A DNA stretch of 64,000 bases from Candidatus Dechloromonas phosphorivorans. GTDB taxonomy: Bacteria > Pseudomonadota > Gammaproteobacteria > Burkholderiales > Rhodocyclaceae. This document shows, piece by piece, positions 1-7,772 of the stretch. The DNA is taken from contig JADKIP010000014.1 in the NCBI GenBank assembly GCA_016721185.1, forward strand, positions 1 through 64,000. The letters are read 5' to 3'. The translations under genes and the position numbers were made by a program. The notes beneath the pieces were generated by a model. It saw only the letters and a program-made list of their open reading frames with translations. It was not told where the DNA came from and searched no databases. How positions within the stretch are numbered: the stretch's first letter is position 1; each line of letters starts with the position of its first letter.

Positions 1-970
1 AAATGTGTGTGATCAAGCGTCTTTCAGGTGCCAGTTGCGAGACCCCGAACCGGGAGAGAAATCTCCGGCCGGTTTGATGTTCTGATCCAGCAATCGCTGA
101 ATTCGCTGCCGTCACACAAAGTCATCCGCGTTTGGATGACGTGCTTTCGCGTGGGCTGTCGTGCATTCTTGGTCGGCCAAGAGCTTCGCTGACCGCACGT
201 TCAGTCCGTCCAGTGTCATGTTTGGTAACACTGGAGAAACTATTCCGCCTGCGGCGTTCCCAGCTTCTGTCTGAAACTGAGCCCCTTGTCGACGAACCCG
301 CTTTCAACCATTTTACGCAGAATGACCTTATCCATCGGGATGTTCGCCAACAACCACTGTGGCAGATGTTGTCGAAGCATCCACGGATATCACCTCGAAG
401 CACCACTGAGCGAGTCACGCTTTGCCAGCGCACAAAAACATTGCTCGATGGCATCGGCCGTTGAACGCTTTGGCCGAAAGCCGTAGCGGAGTTCAGGTCG
501 GCCGTGGTCTCTGCCACAGGAATCAGCGCCATTTGCCATAACGCTTGCATCGCCCTGTCATGCATGGTGGGAATGCTCCAGAGGTCGTTCCTTTCCATTG
601 CTTTTCGGGGATAAACACGTGCCGCAGCGGTAGCGGCCGATAGCCCTGGTGTTTCAATGATTGAATGGCAGTGAATCTGGACATCGGGGTTGCCCAGATT
701 CGTCTTCACACCTGCTGTTCGTTTGCTAGCATTCTCCGTCACTCGTTTGACGGCTAGACATTTCACGCCGCCGCAGAGCGGGTTAGCAGGCGTTGCGGGG
801 ATTTCACCTTGTTCCACCGGCCAACCTGTGTTGCCTTTGGCAATGCGTTCTGCAGCCAGCAACCTCGTCGGTCGCGTGGTTCCAATCAATCCGGTTCCTA
901 AGGACTGGGTCGGCCGGAGGGCACCAGTGGAAGTCCTTTGACTTTCGCCAAGGCGAACCCACACCGTCAT
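1..970 (-). pseudogene. ltrA: Group II intron reverse transcriptase/maturase, frameshifted and partial
   Basis: Family landmarks appear in order on the minus strand: LAVKRVTENASKRTAG in the N-terminal region (around 720-770), IPTMHDRAMQALWQMALIPV (around 520-580), GDIRGCFDNI around 400, an SPVLPNMTLDG block near 230, and a final ELSPEKT-like stretch (QLAPERRLITH) at the left edge. These are RT domains 0-5 of bacterial intron maturases. The frame changes at least three times, and the catalytic YADD box reads PNADD near 120-135, with the tyrosine lost and two residues added. The enzyme is therefore inactive as given. The protein continues beyond base 1. Confidence 0.75.
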
Positions 971-1462
971 CTGCTTCTCCGATGCTCGGTTTCAGAGTCT
1001 GTTGCCATGAAAGACCTTGCGGAAGTCGGCTCGCTTTCCGCGCCGGGGCAAGGTTGCCCGTATCTGCTCTATTACCGAACAGCCTTGGCTTTCTCCGCAA
1101 TCCTTTACCCGCTGTGCCATCAGCTTTCCTTGCGGTTGGCCTGCCGTTGCCGGCGGCACGTCGGGCTTACCGTGTTCCGCATTCATCACAACGCGTGGGT
1201 AGGTTCTGCCTGTACACCTGGTGGCCTTCTGTCCGTGTGCCCCATGGTAAAGGAGGGGCAGCCGACCACCTACCGTTTTGGTTCAAGCCTGTCAGCATCT
1301 TTGGTTTGTCATGCATAACGATGCCTGTAGCAGTTCACTTGCGTGCTAACCATGCCACTCAGCCTTGCATTCCATCCGCGTTGATGCTCGCAGGTGACGT
1401 CGCTTCTTCGCAGAGAGCGCCGTGATCTAAAGATCCAATACGTTGTCCCCGTGGCTTCACAC
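1..1462 (-). mobile_element. Group II intron remnant (truncated by the window edge)
   Basis: The minus strand carries a group II intron reverse transcriptase reading frame (970 down to 1) preceded by about 490 bases without a coding frame, where the 5' ribozyme domains should lie. A GTGTG, the usual 5' start of such introns, can be read on the minus strand at 1462-1458, close to the point where the flanking transposase loses its frame. I infer that the intron sits inside the IS5-like transposase that resumes above about 1500. The 3' end with domains V/VI is outside the window. The exact 5' boundary is inferred. Confidence 0.6.
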
Positions 1463-2161
1463 GACGCCGTTGCCAGCGACGCATGCACAGGTAGGCTACG
1501 ATAGCCGCCAGCTTTGCGGCGCAACTCCTTGCCCTCTTTCACAAAGGTCTGTTTCAAGGCGATGCCGACGCGCTTCGCGGCTTGCACGACCTTGGCCCGG
1601 GCGATCTCCAGCAGGCGGCTATCGACCGGATGGGCGATGGCTTTCTCCTGGACCGTCGTGTCGACAATGACCCGTTCGAATTCCGCCGGTCGTGATGGCT
1701 CTGCTCTGCACGGCCGTGTCGATGGTTGCCTTGAGCAGTTCTTCCACCCCGGCTTCGCCGATGGCCGTGCGAAAGCGGCCAATTTGGGTGCCATCGCAGG
1801 GCAGTTGCGGCGTGTAGTAGTCCTGACCACCAAAGTATTGCCAGACCACGTTCTCCGACCAGCGGGCGACCAGTTCCTCGTCGCTCAGGTTGAAGGCGTG
1901 CTTGAGATAGAGCAGCGCCGCCATCAGCCGGATCGGCAAACGCATGGCCGGCGGCACTGACACCGGCGCCGGCAATCTCCAACGTCGTCCCGAACAAATC
2001 ACTGCCTAGCATCACCTTCCCCCTGCCCGATGCTTGCGGGCAAAGGCCGGCGCCAAAGCGGTTTGATCTGGCCCCAAGGCAATCGACCTGCGAGCACCAC
2101 CAAGGATGTCGGAGATCAATCATTTGATCGAGTCGGGCGCGGAAAAATCGTCGGTAGCCAT
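1463..2161 (-). pseudogene. IS5-like transposase remnant, split by the group II intron
   Basis: Read from an ATG at 2161, the minus strand gives a recognisable IS5-family DDE transposase in pieces: a HPLVVLAGRLPWGQI-type N-terminus (around 2110-2060), LYLKHAFNLSDEELVARWSE (around 1920-1860), QLPCDGTQIGRFRTAIGEAG (around 1800-1740) and FERVIVDTTVQEKAIAHPVD (around 1680-1620), then KEGKELRRKAGGY at about 1500, where homology stops at the intron. At least three frame changes break it. The C-terminal third with the last catalytic Glu is not visible here. Terminal inverted repeats were not identified. Confidence 0.7.
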
Positions 2162-2198
2162 CAGAACTTCCTCAATTTCTCTCAGGTTTCCACAGGCA

Positions 2199-2590
2199 TT
2201 ATTTTAATTTCTCGGGGATTCCATGGGGAAGATTTCCGGTGCAAACCATCTGTTCATAACGTTTCCGGACTTTTGCAGGGCCGACCAGGTTGATGCCAAC
2301 ACCGGCCAGGTTGCGTTCCAGCATCGTGATTCGCATCGAAATGGTTTCGACCACCGGCAACTCGCCGAAATGAGAGGCCATGGCGTGCCAGTGCTGCAAA
2401 CTTTCCGAAAGAGCAACCAAGCTGGCGAGTGTTTCCGCGTAGTCGCCGGGTTCACTTTTCTCGGTCTGCGTATCACCCTGCGTCGAAGGCAATGGTCCAG
2501 CACAAATTCCAGATGCATCGAATTAGCGTTGTCGGGACGAGCATGTTCCATGCTGCCCTGTCCCTGTCATGGGCAACTACCAGTCGCTGC
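2199..2590 (-). pseudogene. Unrecognised helical protein, C-terminal part, upstream frame broken
   Basis: A coherent minus-strand frame of 97 residues ends at 2199. It contains YAETLASLVALSESLQHWHA and ISMRITMLERNLAGVGINLV and looks alpha-helical. A second frame immediately upstream (about 2590-2490, with SMHLEFVLDHCLPSTQGD across the shift) seems to continue it. I do not recognise the family. It lies downstream of the bufferin-type genes on the same strand but separated from them by about 150 noisy bases, so membership in that operon is only possible. Confidence 0.35.
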
Positions 2591-2733
2591 ATCTTGGTCA
2601 TGCTCTTGCTCTTCGCCAAGCCGCTAGGCGACCGTGGGTGAAGCAAGGCTATCACTTTTCCTGCTTTCCAAATTTTGGGGCCGACGCTGTCGCTACTGGG
2701 GCCACAGGGTTCCGACTGGGGTTTTCCTACCGG

Positions 2734-2990
2734 TCATCTTGTGCCCACCTGGTCCAGATAGTCAACGAAGCTTGTTGCCAGATCACCATAGTAGTTCGAA
2801 TCCCAGGCTGAATCACGGATGAAGGCGGCAAGGAGAAAGTGCCACTCTTCGTCGGACAAGCTGGCGCAAGGCCGGGTAATGTGCGGCCAGCAGCCGCGAA
2901 ACGCCCAGAAAAACAAGGTGGCGGTAGGCGCGCATTCCTGGCTCGCCATAGCCTGCCGGGAGCGTGTCGCAGCGCCCCTCACATGGTCGT
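2734..2990 (-). pseudogene. HvfC/BufC-type DUF2063 protein, N-terminal part only
   Basis: The segment MRAYRHLVFLGVSRLLAAHY (M at 2935), then EEWHFLLAAFIRDSAWDSN and ATSFVDYLDQ, matches the N-terminal DUF2063 domain (PF09836) of BufC/HvfC, the partner protein that pairs with MNIO enzymes to modify metal-binding precursor peptides. The frame stops at 2734 after about 85 recognisable residues, whereas the family is usually about 250 residues, so the C-terminal domain is missing or scrambled. It directly follows the DUF692 gene on the same strand. The start is uncertain because of frameshifts. Confidence 0.6.
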
Positions 2991-3761
2991 AAAGCCCGCA
3001 GGCATGCCAGTTCCCGGTTGATGGTGGCGAGATCGGGGATGTCGTTATCCCATTCGAGCAGGATGTCCGGCAGTGTTGCCTGGCCCAGTCGCCGGCGGCG
3101 TGGGCTGTGGCGGCCTCGACCGGCTGGCTGTGGGTGTCGATGAAAGCCCGAAGCGTTCGTCGAATCATGGCCGGCGACGTGCAGGTAGCTGACGCGATGC
3201 GCTGGAAGCTGTGCGATGAAGGTCGGCAATGCCAGCTTGCCCGTGATTCTTGTGATTGACGCTGATATTGTTGAAATCGAGCAGGATGTCGCAGTCGGCA
3301 CGTTCGGCAACGCAACTCAGGAAGTCGGCTTCGGCCAGTGTGCCGACATTGGTGTAGTAGGTGGTGTTTCGATGCCGATGCGCTGCTCGAGCGCATCCTG
3401 CACTTGGCTTATCCGGTCACTGACGCGGATGATCTCGGCCTGCGTAAAGGGAACGGGGAAGAGATCGTGCGCTGGTGTCCATCGCCACTGGCTGCCAGAT
3501 GGTCGGAATAGTGATCGGCGCCAATATCGTTGATCAGTTCGCGCAGATCACGCAAAAGTCCCGGCTGAACTGGCTCGACCCGCCGAGATTTAAAGAGACG
3601 CCATGCAAGCGGATCGGGTAGCCGGCGTCACGCAGACTGTAGAGCGGCCCTCGGTCGCGCCGAACCCAGTTCTCGGGCGCAACTTCGAAGAAATCGGCCT
3701 CGATTTCCGCAGGATTCCAGTCCAGCATTTCGCTGCGGAAGCCGAGGCCTATCTTCGTCAT
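2990..3761 (-). pseudogene. MNIO-family oxidative enzyme (DUF692, BufB-type), frameshifted
   Basis: Starting at the ATG at 3761, the N-terminus reads MTKIGLGFRSEMLDWNP, followed by DFFEVAPENW, YPIRLHGVSLNLGG, INDIGADHYSDHL, ADCDILLDFNNISVNHKNHG, and LLEWDNDIPD near 3050. These are the metal-ligand and core motifs of DUF692 (UPF0276) multinuclear iron-dependent oxidative enzymes, which modify cysteines of precursor peptides with a BufC/MbnC-like partner. At least three frame changes break the gene as given. The position right after a Cys-rich signal-peptide ORF supports a bufferin-type RiPP cluster. Assignment to the BufB subgroup is by context. Confidence 0.75.
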
Positions 3762-3788
3762 GGATGAAGCCTGACGCACGATGCTTTG

Positions 3789-4056
3789 CTATTTACTTCC
3801 CGGAGCAGCTCGCGTCCTTCTTGAAGCGTAACTCGCATCCTTCTGGCGCAGGATGCTTCCTTCTTCGAGCAAGAAGCCTCTCTTCGAACACGAAGCTTCT
3901 TTCTTTGAGCACTTGGCATCGGCCGGGCTTGTCAGCTCCTTCTTGGCACACTTGCTGTTGGCTCCACAGGATTTGTCGGCTTCCGCCAGCGTAGCTGGTG
4001 CTGGTGCTGGTGGCGACAATGGCGGCGGCGAGGGCGGCAACGGTTTTCAGGTTCAT
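3789..4056 (-). pseudogene. Cys-rich secreted precursor peptide (bufferin/BufA-like), frameshifted
   Basis: The ATG at 4056 is preceded by a strong AAGGAG site and opens a signal peptide, MNLKTVAALAAAIVATSTST, ending near SYA. After a one-base shift the mature part reads EADKSCGANSKCAKKELTS, then DAKCSKKEASCSK. A further shift gives a second copy of SKKEASC. The C-terminus is basic and weak. An exported short peptide with repeated Cys motifs immediately upstream of a DUF692 gene fits a BufA-type copper-binding RiPP precursor. The frame is broken at two or more places, so exact length and Cys count are uncertain. Confidence 0.6.
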
Positions 4057-4101
4057 GATGATCTCCTTCGGGGTTGGGGTACTGCGGGAAATTCGCTTTG
4101 G

Positions 4102-4620
4102 TCAGCGGGCGGTGTAGAAGACGTAGTCAGCCTGGTAGGCAACCTTCAATTCCTTGCCGAGGCTTCGCCATGTCGCAGGTCTGCGCGGGCGCTGTGCCGC
4201 CGACCGTGTTCAGCCGCTGGATGTAGGTCATGTTGACAACTTTCCCTGGCCGCTGGTCGGGTTGGCCTGACCAATTGCAGCGGCAGGTTGCCGGCAGCGG
4301 CTGGCGACACCGCGACCTGCTTGCCGGTGACCTTGGAGCCATCCTTGTCTTCCCAGGTCGGGCCGTGGCCAAGTGCCGACCGCATTTTTCCGGCGTCGTA
4401 GAGCGTTGCGGCAGGCACGATGAATGTCCAGGCGTAGCTGCCGGGCTGATCTGCCTTTTCGCGGCAGGCGTATGTCACTTCGCCAACGCCCAGCGTCCAG
4501 CTCTTTGCACATGACCGTCGGGAACCCGACGGGTCCAGGCAACGGCGTTATCAACATTGGCCATGGCGGACGTTGCGGCCAGCAGGACAGATATGGAAAC
4601 CAGGAACGCAGTGCTTGCAT
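4102..4620 (-). pseudogene. DUF3455 exported protein, frameshifted
   Basis: The ATG at 4620 has a near-perfect AAGGAGA site. The N-terminus is a signal peptide that, after a small shift, ends LLAATSAMA before NVDNAV. The body carries DUF3455 signatures: CREKADQPGSYAWTFIVPA, AALYDAGK-like text, GPTWEDKDGSKVTGKQV, TYIQRLNTVGGTAPAQTCD and a C-terminal AYQADYVFYTAR before a stop at 4102. Three to four frame changes interrupt it. The family is periplasmic and of unknown function. It is divergent from an ECF sigma factor and upstream of the bufferin-type genes, so it may share their metal-stress control. Confidence 0.7.
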
Positions 4621-4780
4621 GACTTTCTCCTTGAATATGGATAGCGGGGAGGCGTAGAAATCAGAGGCACCTGACATCCCTTACGCAGGGGTTTCAAAAG
4701 CAGATGCAGGAATTGGAGATTTATTTACATCCGTTTTGCTGCCGGCCGCGTAGACCGGCTGTCACTTTCCACAAAAACCA

Positions 4781-5035
4781 ATGACAATCGTGAGGACAGC
4801 ATGTTTAGGGAGCAGCAAACTTGACGACGACTTTCCCGTCGATCGCTACTCGGTGGACCAGGCCGAAAGCGAAGCCGAAGACCACCTGAGTCCAATCGCG
4901 ATCGCGACGTCAGCCTATGCCAGGGCTTGCAGCGAAGCAGACCTGGTCGCCTGGGTCGGCCGCGTGGTCAATCAGGACGAACAGGCTTTTGGCCTGCTTG
5001 TACGACGCCCTGGCCTCCCGGGTGCAGGCTTTTGG
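4781..5035 (+). pseudogene. ECF-type RNA polymerase sigma factor, N-terminal fragment
   Basis: The frame from the ATG at 4781 has a variable leader and then SEADLVAWVGRVVNQDEQAF and LYDALASRVQAF, which is sigma-70 region 2.1 of an ECF sigma factor. After about 5035 the sequence turns into an IS-derived stretch, and regions 2.4 and 4 are absent. There is also a small shift near 5000. In related genomes such sigma factors stand divergently from exported or RiPP metal-stress genes and control them, which fits the neighbours at 4620 and below. Here the gene is cut and cannot work as given. Confidence 0.7.
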
Positions 5036-5460
5036 CGCCCCAAGCCAAGATTTCCTCCGCTTGTGTCAAGGGTCCAACACCCACCTGGGCACCGCGTCTG
5101 CAGCCTATGGAATGGACGAGCGATGGCAGAGGTGGAGCGGGCAACGCAAGTGGATGAACTGCAGGCTGGTGTTGAGCTTTAGGCTCGCAGTGCTTCCACA
5201 AACGGCGGCATTTCTCCAGCCAGGCGAATGAGCGCTCGACCACCCAGCGCTGAGGCATGACGGCAAAGGTGTGCAGTTCGGTGCGTTTGGCAATTTGAAC
5301 CTCGGCACCGAGCAGTTCATTGACGGCTTGGGAAATGGCTTACCGACATACCCACCATCGGCCAAGAGGCGCTCAACGGCTTGTAAATCAGTCGCGCAAC
5401 GACCGAGGCCAACAATGCTCCTTTCCGGTCTGTTACCTCGGCCGTCGTGACGGGCGATCG
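5036..5460 (-). mobile_element. IS5/IS427-like insertion sequence remnant
   Basis: Minus-strand translation gives the C-terminal half of an IS427-group transposase: TTAEVTDRKGALLA (around 5450-5410), VERLLADGGYVGKPF, LGAEVQIAKRTELHTFAVMP, then RWVVERSFAWLEKCRRLWKH (around 5250-5190) with the catalytic Glu region, and LNTSLQFIHL before a stop near 5105. The N-terminal half is missing and the frame shifts at least twice. It interrupts the ECF sigma gene on the left and abuts the XRE regulator on the right. Confidence 0.7.
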
Positions 5461-5767
5461 CATGAGGCAATCTCTTTCTCATGCCCCAGTTTACGACATG
5501 CAATTGATTGTAGAACAGCCTCTTTCGAGTTTTGCCTCTGCAAAATTCCGCAACCGAAATGCCCATACCGTTTGCGACACGGAATATGGTCATGACTCCG
5601 GGATTTTGGGTGCCGCGCTCGATGCTGCTCATATAGGCGCGATCTACCCGGCTTCGAAGCGCCAATTCTTCCTGTGAGATTCCATGCTTTGCGCAACTTG
5701 ATCTGATTGCCATTCCCAAGGCAACCAGAACCGGAGCGTTGGCATATTTTGGGGACGGTGTTGGCAT
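5105..5767 (-). CDS. XRE-family helix-turn-helix regulator with an IS-derived tail
   Basis: The ATG at 5767 starts a small DNA-binding protein. After a short leader comes a Cro/C1 HTH of about 60 residues: ISQEELALRSRVDRAYMSSI followed by ERGTQNPGVMTIFRVANGMG, typical of phage- or plasmid-derived repressors. Homology ends at about residue 80 (SVAEFCRGK). The open frame then runs on through the IS remnant to 5105, giving 220 residues of which the last 135 are out-of-frame transposase and probably not functional. It is divergent from the small gene at 5835, so autoregulation from the shared 67-base gap is likely. Confidence 0.7.
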   Translation of the reverse strand: MPTPSPKYANAPVLVALGMAIRSSCAKHGISQEELALRSRVDRAYMSSIERGTQNPGVMTIFRVANGMGISVAEFCRGKTRKRLFYNQLHVVNWGMRKRLPHAIARHDGRGNRPERSIVGLGRCATDLQAVERLLADGGYVGKPFPKPSMNCSVPRFKLPNAPNCTPLPSCLSAGWSSAHSPGWRNAAVCGSTASLKLNTSLQFIHLRCPLHLCHRSSIP

Positions 5768-5834
5768 GGGACAAATCGTCCCGCACTGAGTACGATTAAA
5801 CCACGGATGATCGTATACATATTGAGGGGGTTAC
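5768..5834. promoter_or_regulatory. Divergent control region with an imperfect palindrome
   Basis: The gap between the XRE regulator and the plus-strand small gene contains GTACGAT ... ATCGTATAC (about 5788-5817), an imperfect inverted repeat of the size recognised by HTH dimers. A strong GAGGGGG ribosome site lies before the ATG at 5835. Operator function is inferred from position and symmetry only. Confidence 0.3.
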
Positions 5835-6149
5835 ATGCTTCGCGGAGAACAGCAGAACGAACTAGAGATGACCAGTCGCTGGGCTTTTCCCCATGCCCGA
5901 AACTACAAATATATCGAGCAGGTGTTCAAGGTTCCCTCGGGTACATTGAAACTTTGGCATCCGATAACTCCAAGGATTCGGAGGGCTTATGGAATCGGTA
6001 CATTGCCAGCAGCCCCAATGCCGCCCCTTGAGGCGCTTCACGCATGGATCTACAAAGGCCATTGTCCATGTGCTACTGCCAGGATATCTGGTGCAACAAG
6101 CCGATCCAGTTCTGACCCGTTGCCGGATGCTGCGGGGAATGCTGCGTGA
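5835..6149 (+). CDS. Hypothetical protein divergent from the XRE regulator
   Basis: This 104-residue frame begins MLRGEQQNELEMTSRW behind a strong purine-rich ribosome site. It contains YKYIEQVFKVPSGTLKLWHP, which could include a short helix-turn-helix (a KVPSGTLKLW recognition-like helix). The last third is Ser/Ala-rich and may be out of frame. I do not recognise a family. Its place opposite an XRE repressor suggests a phage- or plasmid-type regulatory pair. Confidence 0.35.
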   Translation: MLRGEQQNELEMTSRWAFPHARNYKYIEQVFKVPSGTLKLWHPITPRIRRAYGIGTLPAAPMPPLEALHAWIYKGHCPCATARISGATSRSSSDPLPDAAGNAA

Positions 6150-6389
6150 CGAGCAATCAAGCTCATCGAGTCATTTCGTTCGTCACGGATCATGGAACTC
6201 GTCCCGTCGGGCTTGCTCCCCGTTTTAGCGAGCCACTATCCAAATGCATGATCGGATGTATGTTCCGATTCCGACGATGTCTGCTCTTAGGGTCTTCAAC
6301 GAATTGTTACTTATATTTGTTATGTGTAACAAAGTGACGAGCATTAAATCCGTTGTTTTTAAATGCTTTGAAGCTAATTATTATGATTT
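6150..6389. other. AT-rich junction region without a recognisable gene
   Basis: About 240 bases, with an AT-rich stretch from about 6300 to 6410 that contrasts with the GC-rich surroundings. I see no gene. The right side ends at the point where trxC homology is lost, so this is a rearrangement junction. Confidence 0.4.
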
Positions 6390-6617
6390 TTATAGGGTAT
6401 TTGAACGCCCGCACCATGAAGCCCAAAAATCAACTACGACCGGCAGGTCATTGCGCCCGATGTGCCGGTCAAAATTACTGGCCGTCAATTCCAGCGGCTC
6501 GCCGATAAACAGGCGTTGTTTGCATTGACCGCAGACGGGCGACTCACTCAATTTTGCCGCAGAAATACGGTTGACCGCAGCACAATGCGGACAGACGACA
6601 TGCAGGCTATCGTTCAT
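6390..6617 (-). pseudogene. trxC: Thioredoxin 2 (TrxC), truncated inside the active site
   Basis: From the ATG at 6617 (GGAG ribosome site) the protein begins MNDSLHVVCPHCAAVNRIS and has the two CxxC pairs of the TrxC zinc domain (CPHC, CGQC). It is followed by the thioredoxin fold up to VVVDFWASWCG. The expected next residues PCK are replaced by RSNTL and a stop at 6390, leaving about 75 of roughly 145 residues. The second active-site Cys is lost, so the protein cannot act as a disulphide reductase. It lies 51 bases downstream of hemH on the same strand. Confidence 0.8.
6570..6583 (+). repeat. Interspersed 14-mer repeat, copy in trxC
   Basis: GTTGACCGCAGCAC. A one-base variant ATTGACCGCAG lies at 6524-6534. 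The same 14-mer occurs at 11467-11480 (minus) and 22164-22177. Confidence 0.7.
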
Positions 6618-6668
6618 CAGAGGCTCCAAATATCAGGTTAGTCTGATATGTGGATGAGCCTCAATATT

Positions 6669-7772
6669 TCAAGATCGCGCCCCAAACTTGATCGCTTCCG
6701 AGGCGCTGATTTCCAGAGCCTTGGGATCAATCGGCGTTTTGGTGGGCCAGCCAGCCATATAACGCTCGACCAGGTTGGCAAGAGCATTGATCCAGTTGCC
6801 ATCCTCGTTGAGCGAGGGAATGTAGTGGAATTCCTTGCCGCCAGCGCCGAGAAAGTCATCGCGGGCCTCCTGGGCAATTTCTTCCAGCGTTTCGAGGCAA
6901 TCGGCGACAAAACCGGGGCAGATCACGTCAACGCGACGGACGCCCTCGGCGCCCATGTTGTGCAAGGTGGGGGCGGTGTAGGGTTGTAACCAGGTCGCTT
7001 TGCCAAAGCGCGACTGAAAGGTGATCTTGTATTGCTCCGGCTTCAGGTTCAGGCGTTCAGCCAGCAAGCGGCCGGTTTTGTGGCACTCGCAAAAATAGGG
7101 GTCGCCGAGATCGAGGCTGCGCTTGGGTAAACCATGAAAGCTGATCAGCAGTTGGTCTTTTTCGCCCAATGCGCCATTGGTTTGCCAGTGCTTTCGCACT
7201 GTTTTTTCGAGGGCAGACAGATAAGCTTCGTCGTCATGGAAATTGCGGATAAAGCGCATTTCCGGTTGGTTGCGCAGCTTCTGCAGCCAGGCGCAGGCTT
7301 CGTCGATCACGGTTGCGGTGGTGCTTGCCGAGTAGTGGGGATACATCGGCACGAGCAAGATCCGCGTCGCCCCTTCGGCTTTGAGCCGGGCGAGGACGGA
7401 GGGGATTGACGGCGCGCCGTAGCGCATGGCCGAAGTCACGGTGAGCTGATGGCCGCGTTCCCCAAGCAAGCCTTTGAGCAGGCTTGTCTGGCGTTCGGTA
7501 TGAACGCGCAGCGGCGAACCTTCCGGCATCCAGACCGTGGCGTACTTGGCGGCTGATTTTTTCGGACGGATATTGAGAATGATGCCATTCAAAATCAGCC
7601 ACCAAATGGGCTTTGGAATCTCGACGACGCGCGGGTCGGAGAGAAATTGACGCAGATAACGTTTGACGGCCGGGCCGGTGGGCGCGTCGGGCGTGCCCAG
7701 ATTGACCAAAACAACAGCGGTGGATGGCGCAGAGCCATGCCGATGGGGCGGTTCAGGAAGATAGCGAGACAT
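6669..7772 (-). CDS. hemH: Ferrochelatase
   Basis: This 367-residue protein inserts ferrous iron into protoporphyrin IX, the last step of protohaem synthesis. Family motifs are clear: VVLVNLGTPDAPT near the N-terminus, PMYPHYSASTT in the middle, QLLISFHGLPKRSLDLGDPY with the catalytic histidine, and CPGFVADCLETLEEI near the C-terminus. I chose the ATG at 7772 because it overlaps the hrcA stop by one base (TAATG), showing translational coupling; upstream residues of the open frame lack family homology. A C-terminal hydrophobic stretch is weak, as expected for a peripheral membrane enzyme. Confidence 0.96.
   Translation of the reverse strand: MSRYLPEPPHRHGSAPSTAVVLVNLGTPDAPTGPAVKRYLRQFLSDPRVVEIPKPIWWLILNGIILNIRPKKSAAKYATVWMPEGSPLRVHTERQTSLLKGLLGERGHQLTVTSAMRYGAPSIPSVLARLKAEGATRILLVPMYPHYSASTTATVIDEACAWLQKLRNQPEMRFIRNFHDDEAYLSALEKTVRKHWQTNGALGEKDQLLISFHGLPKRSLDLGDPYFCECHKTGRLLAERLNLKPEQYKITFQSRFGKATWLQPYTAPTLHNMGAEGVRRVDVICPGFVADCLETLEEIAQEARDDFLGAGGKEFHYIPSLNEDGNWINALANLVERYMAGWPTKTPIDPKALEISASEAIKFGARS

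Noticed and set aside
793..1425. A 210-residue plus-strand frame at the left end
   Set aside because: It overlaps the group II intron and its maturase on the other strand and has no recognisable domain.
4968..5258. A complete 96-residue minus-strand protein
   Set aside because: Only the first 25 residues match the IS427 transposase; the rest is a frame-shifted reading of the same remnant.
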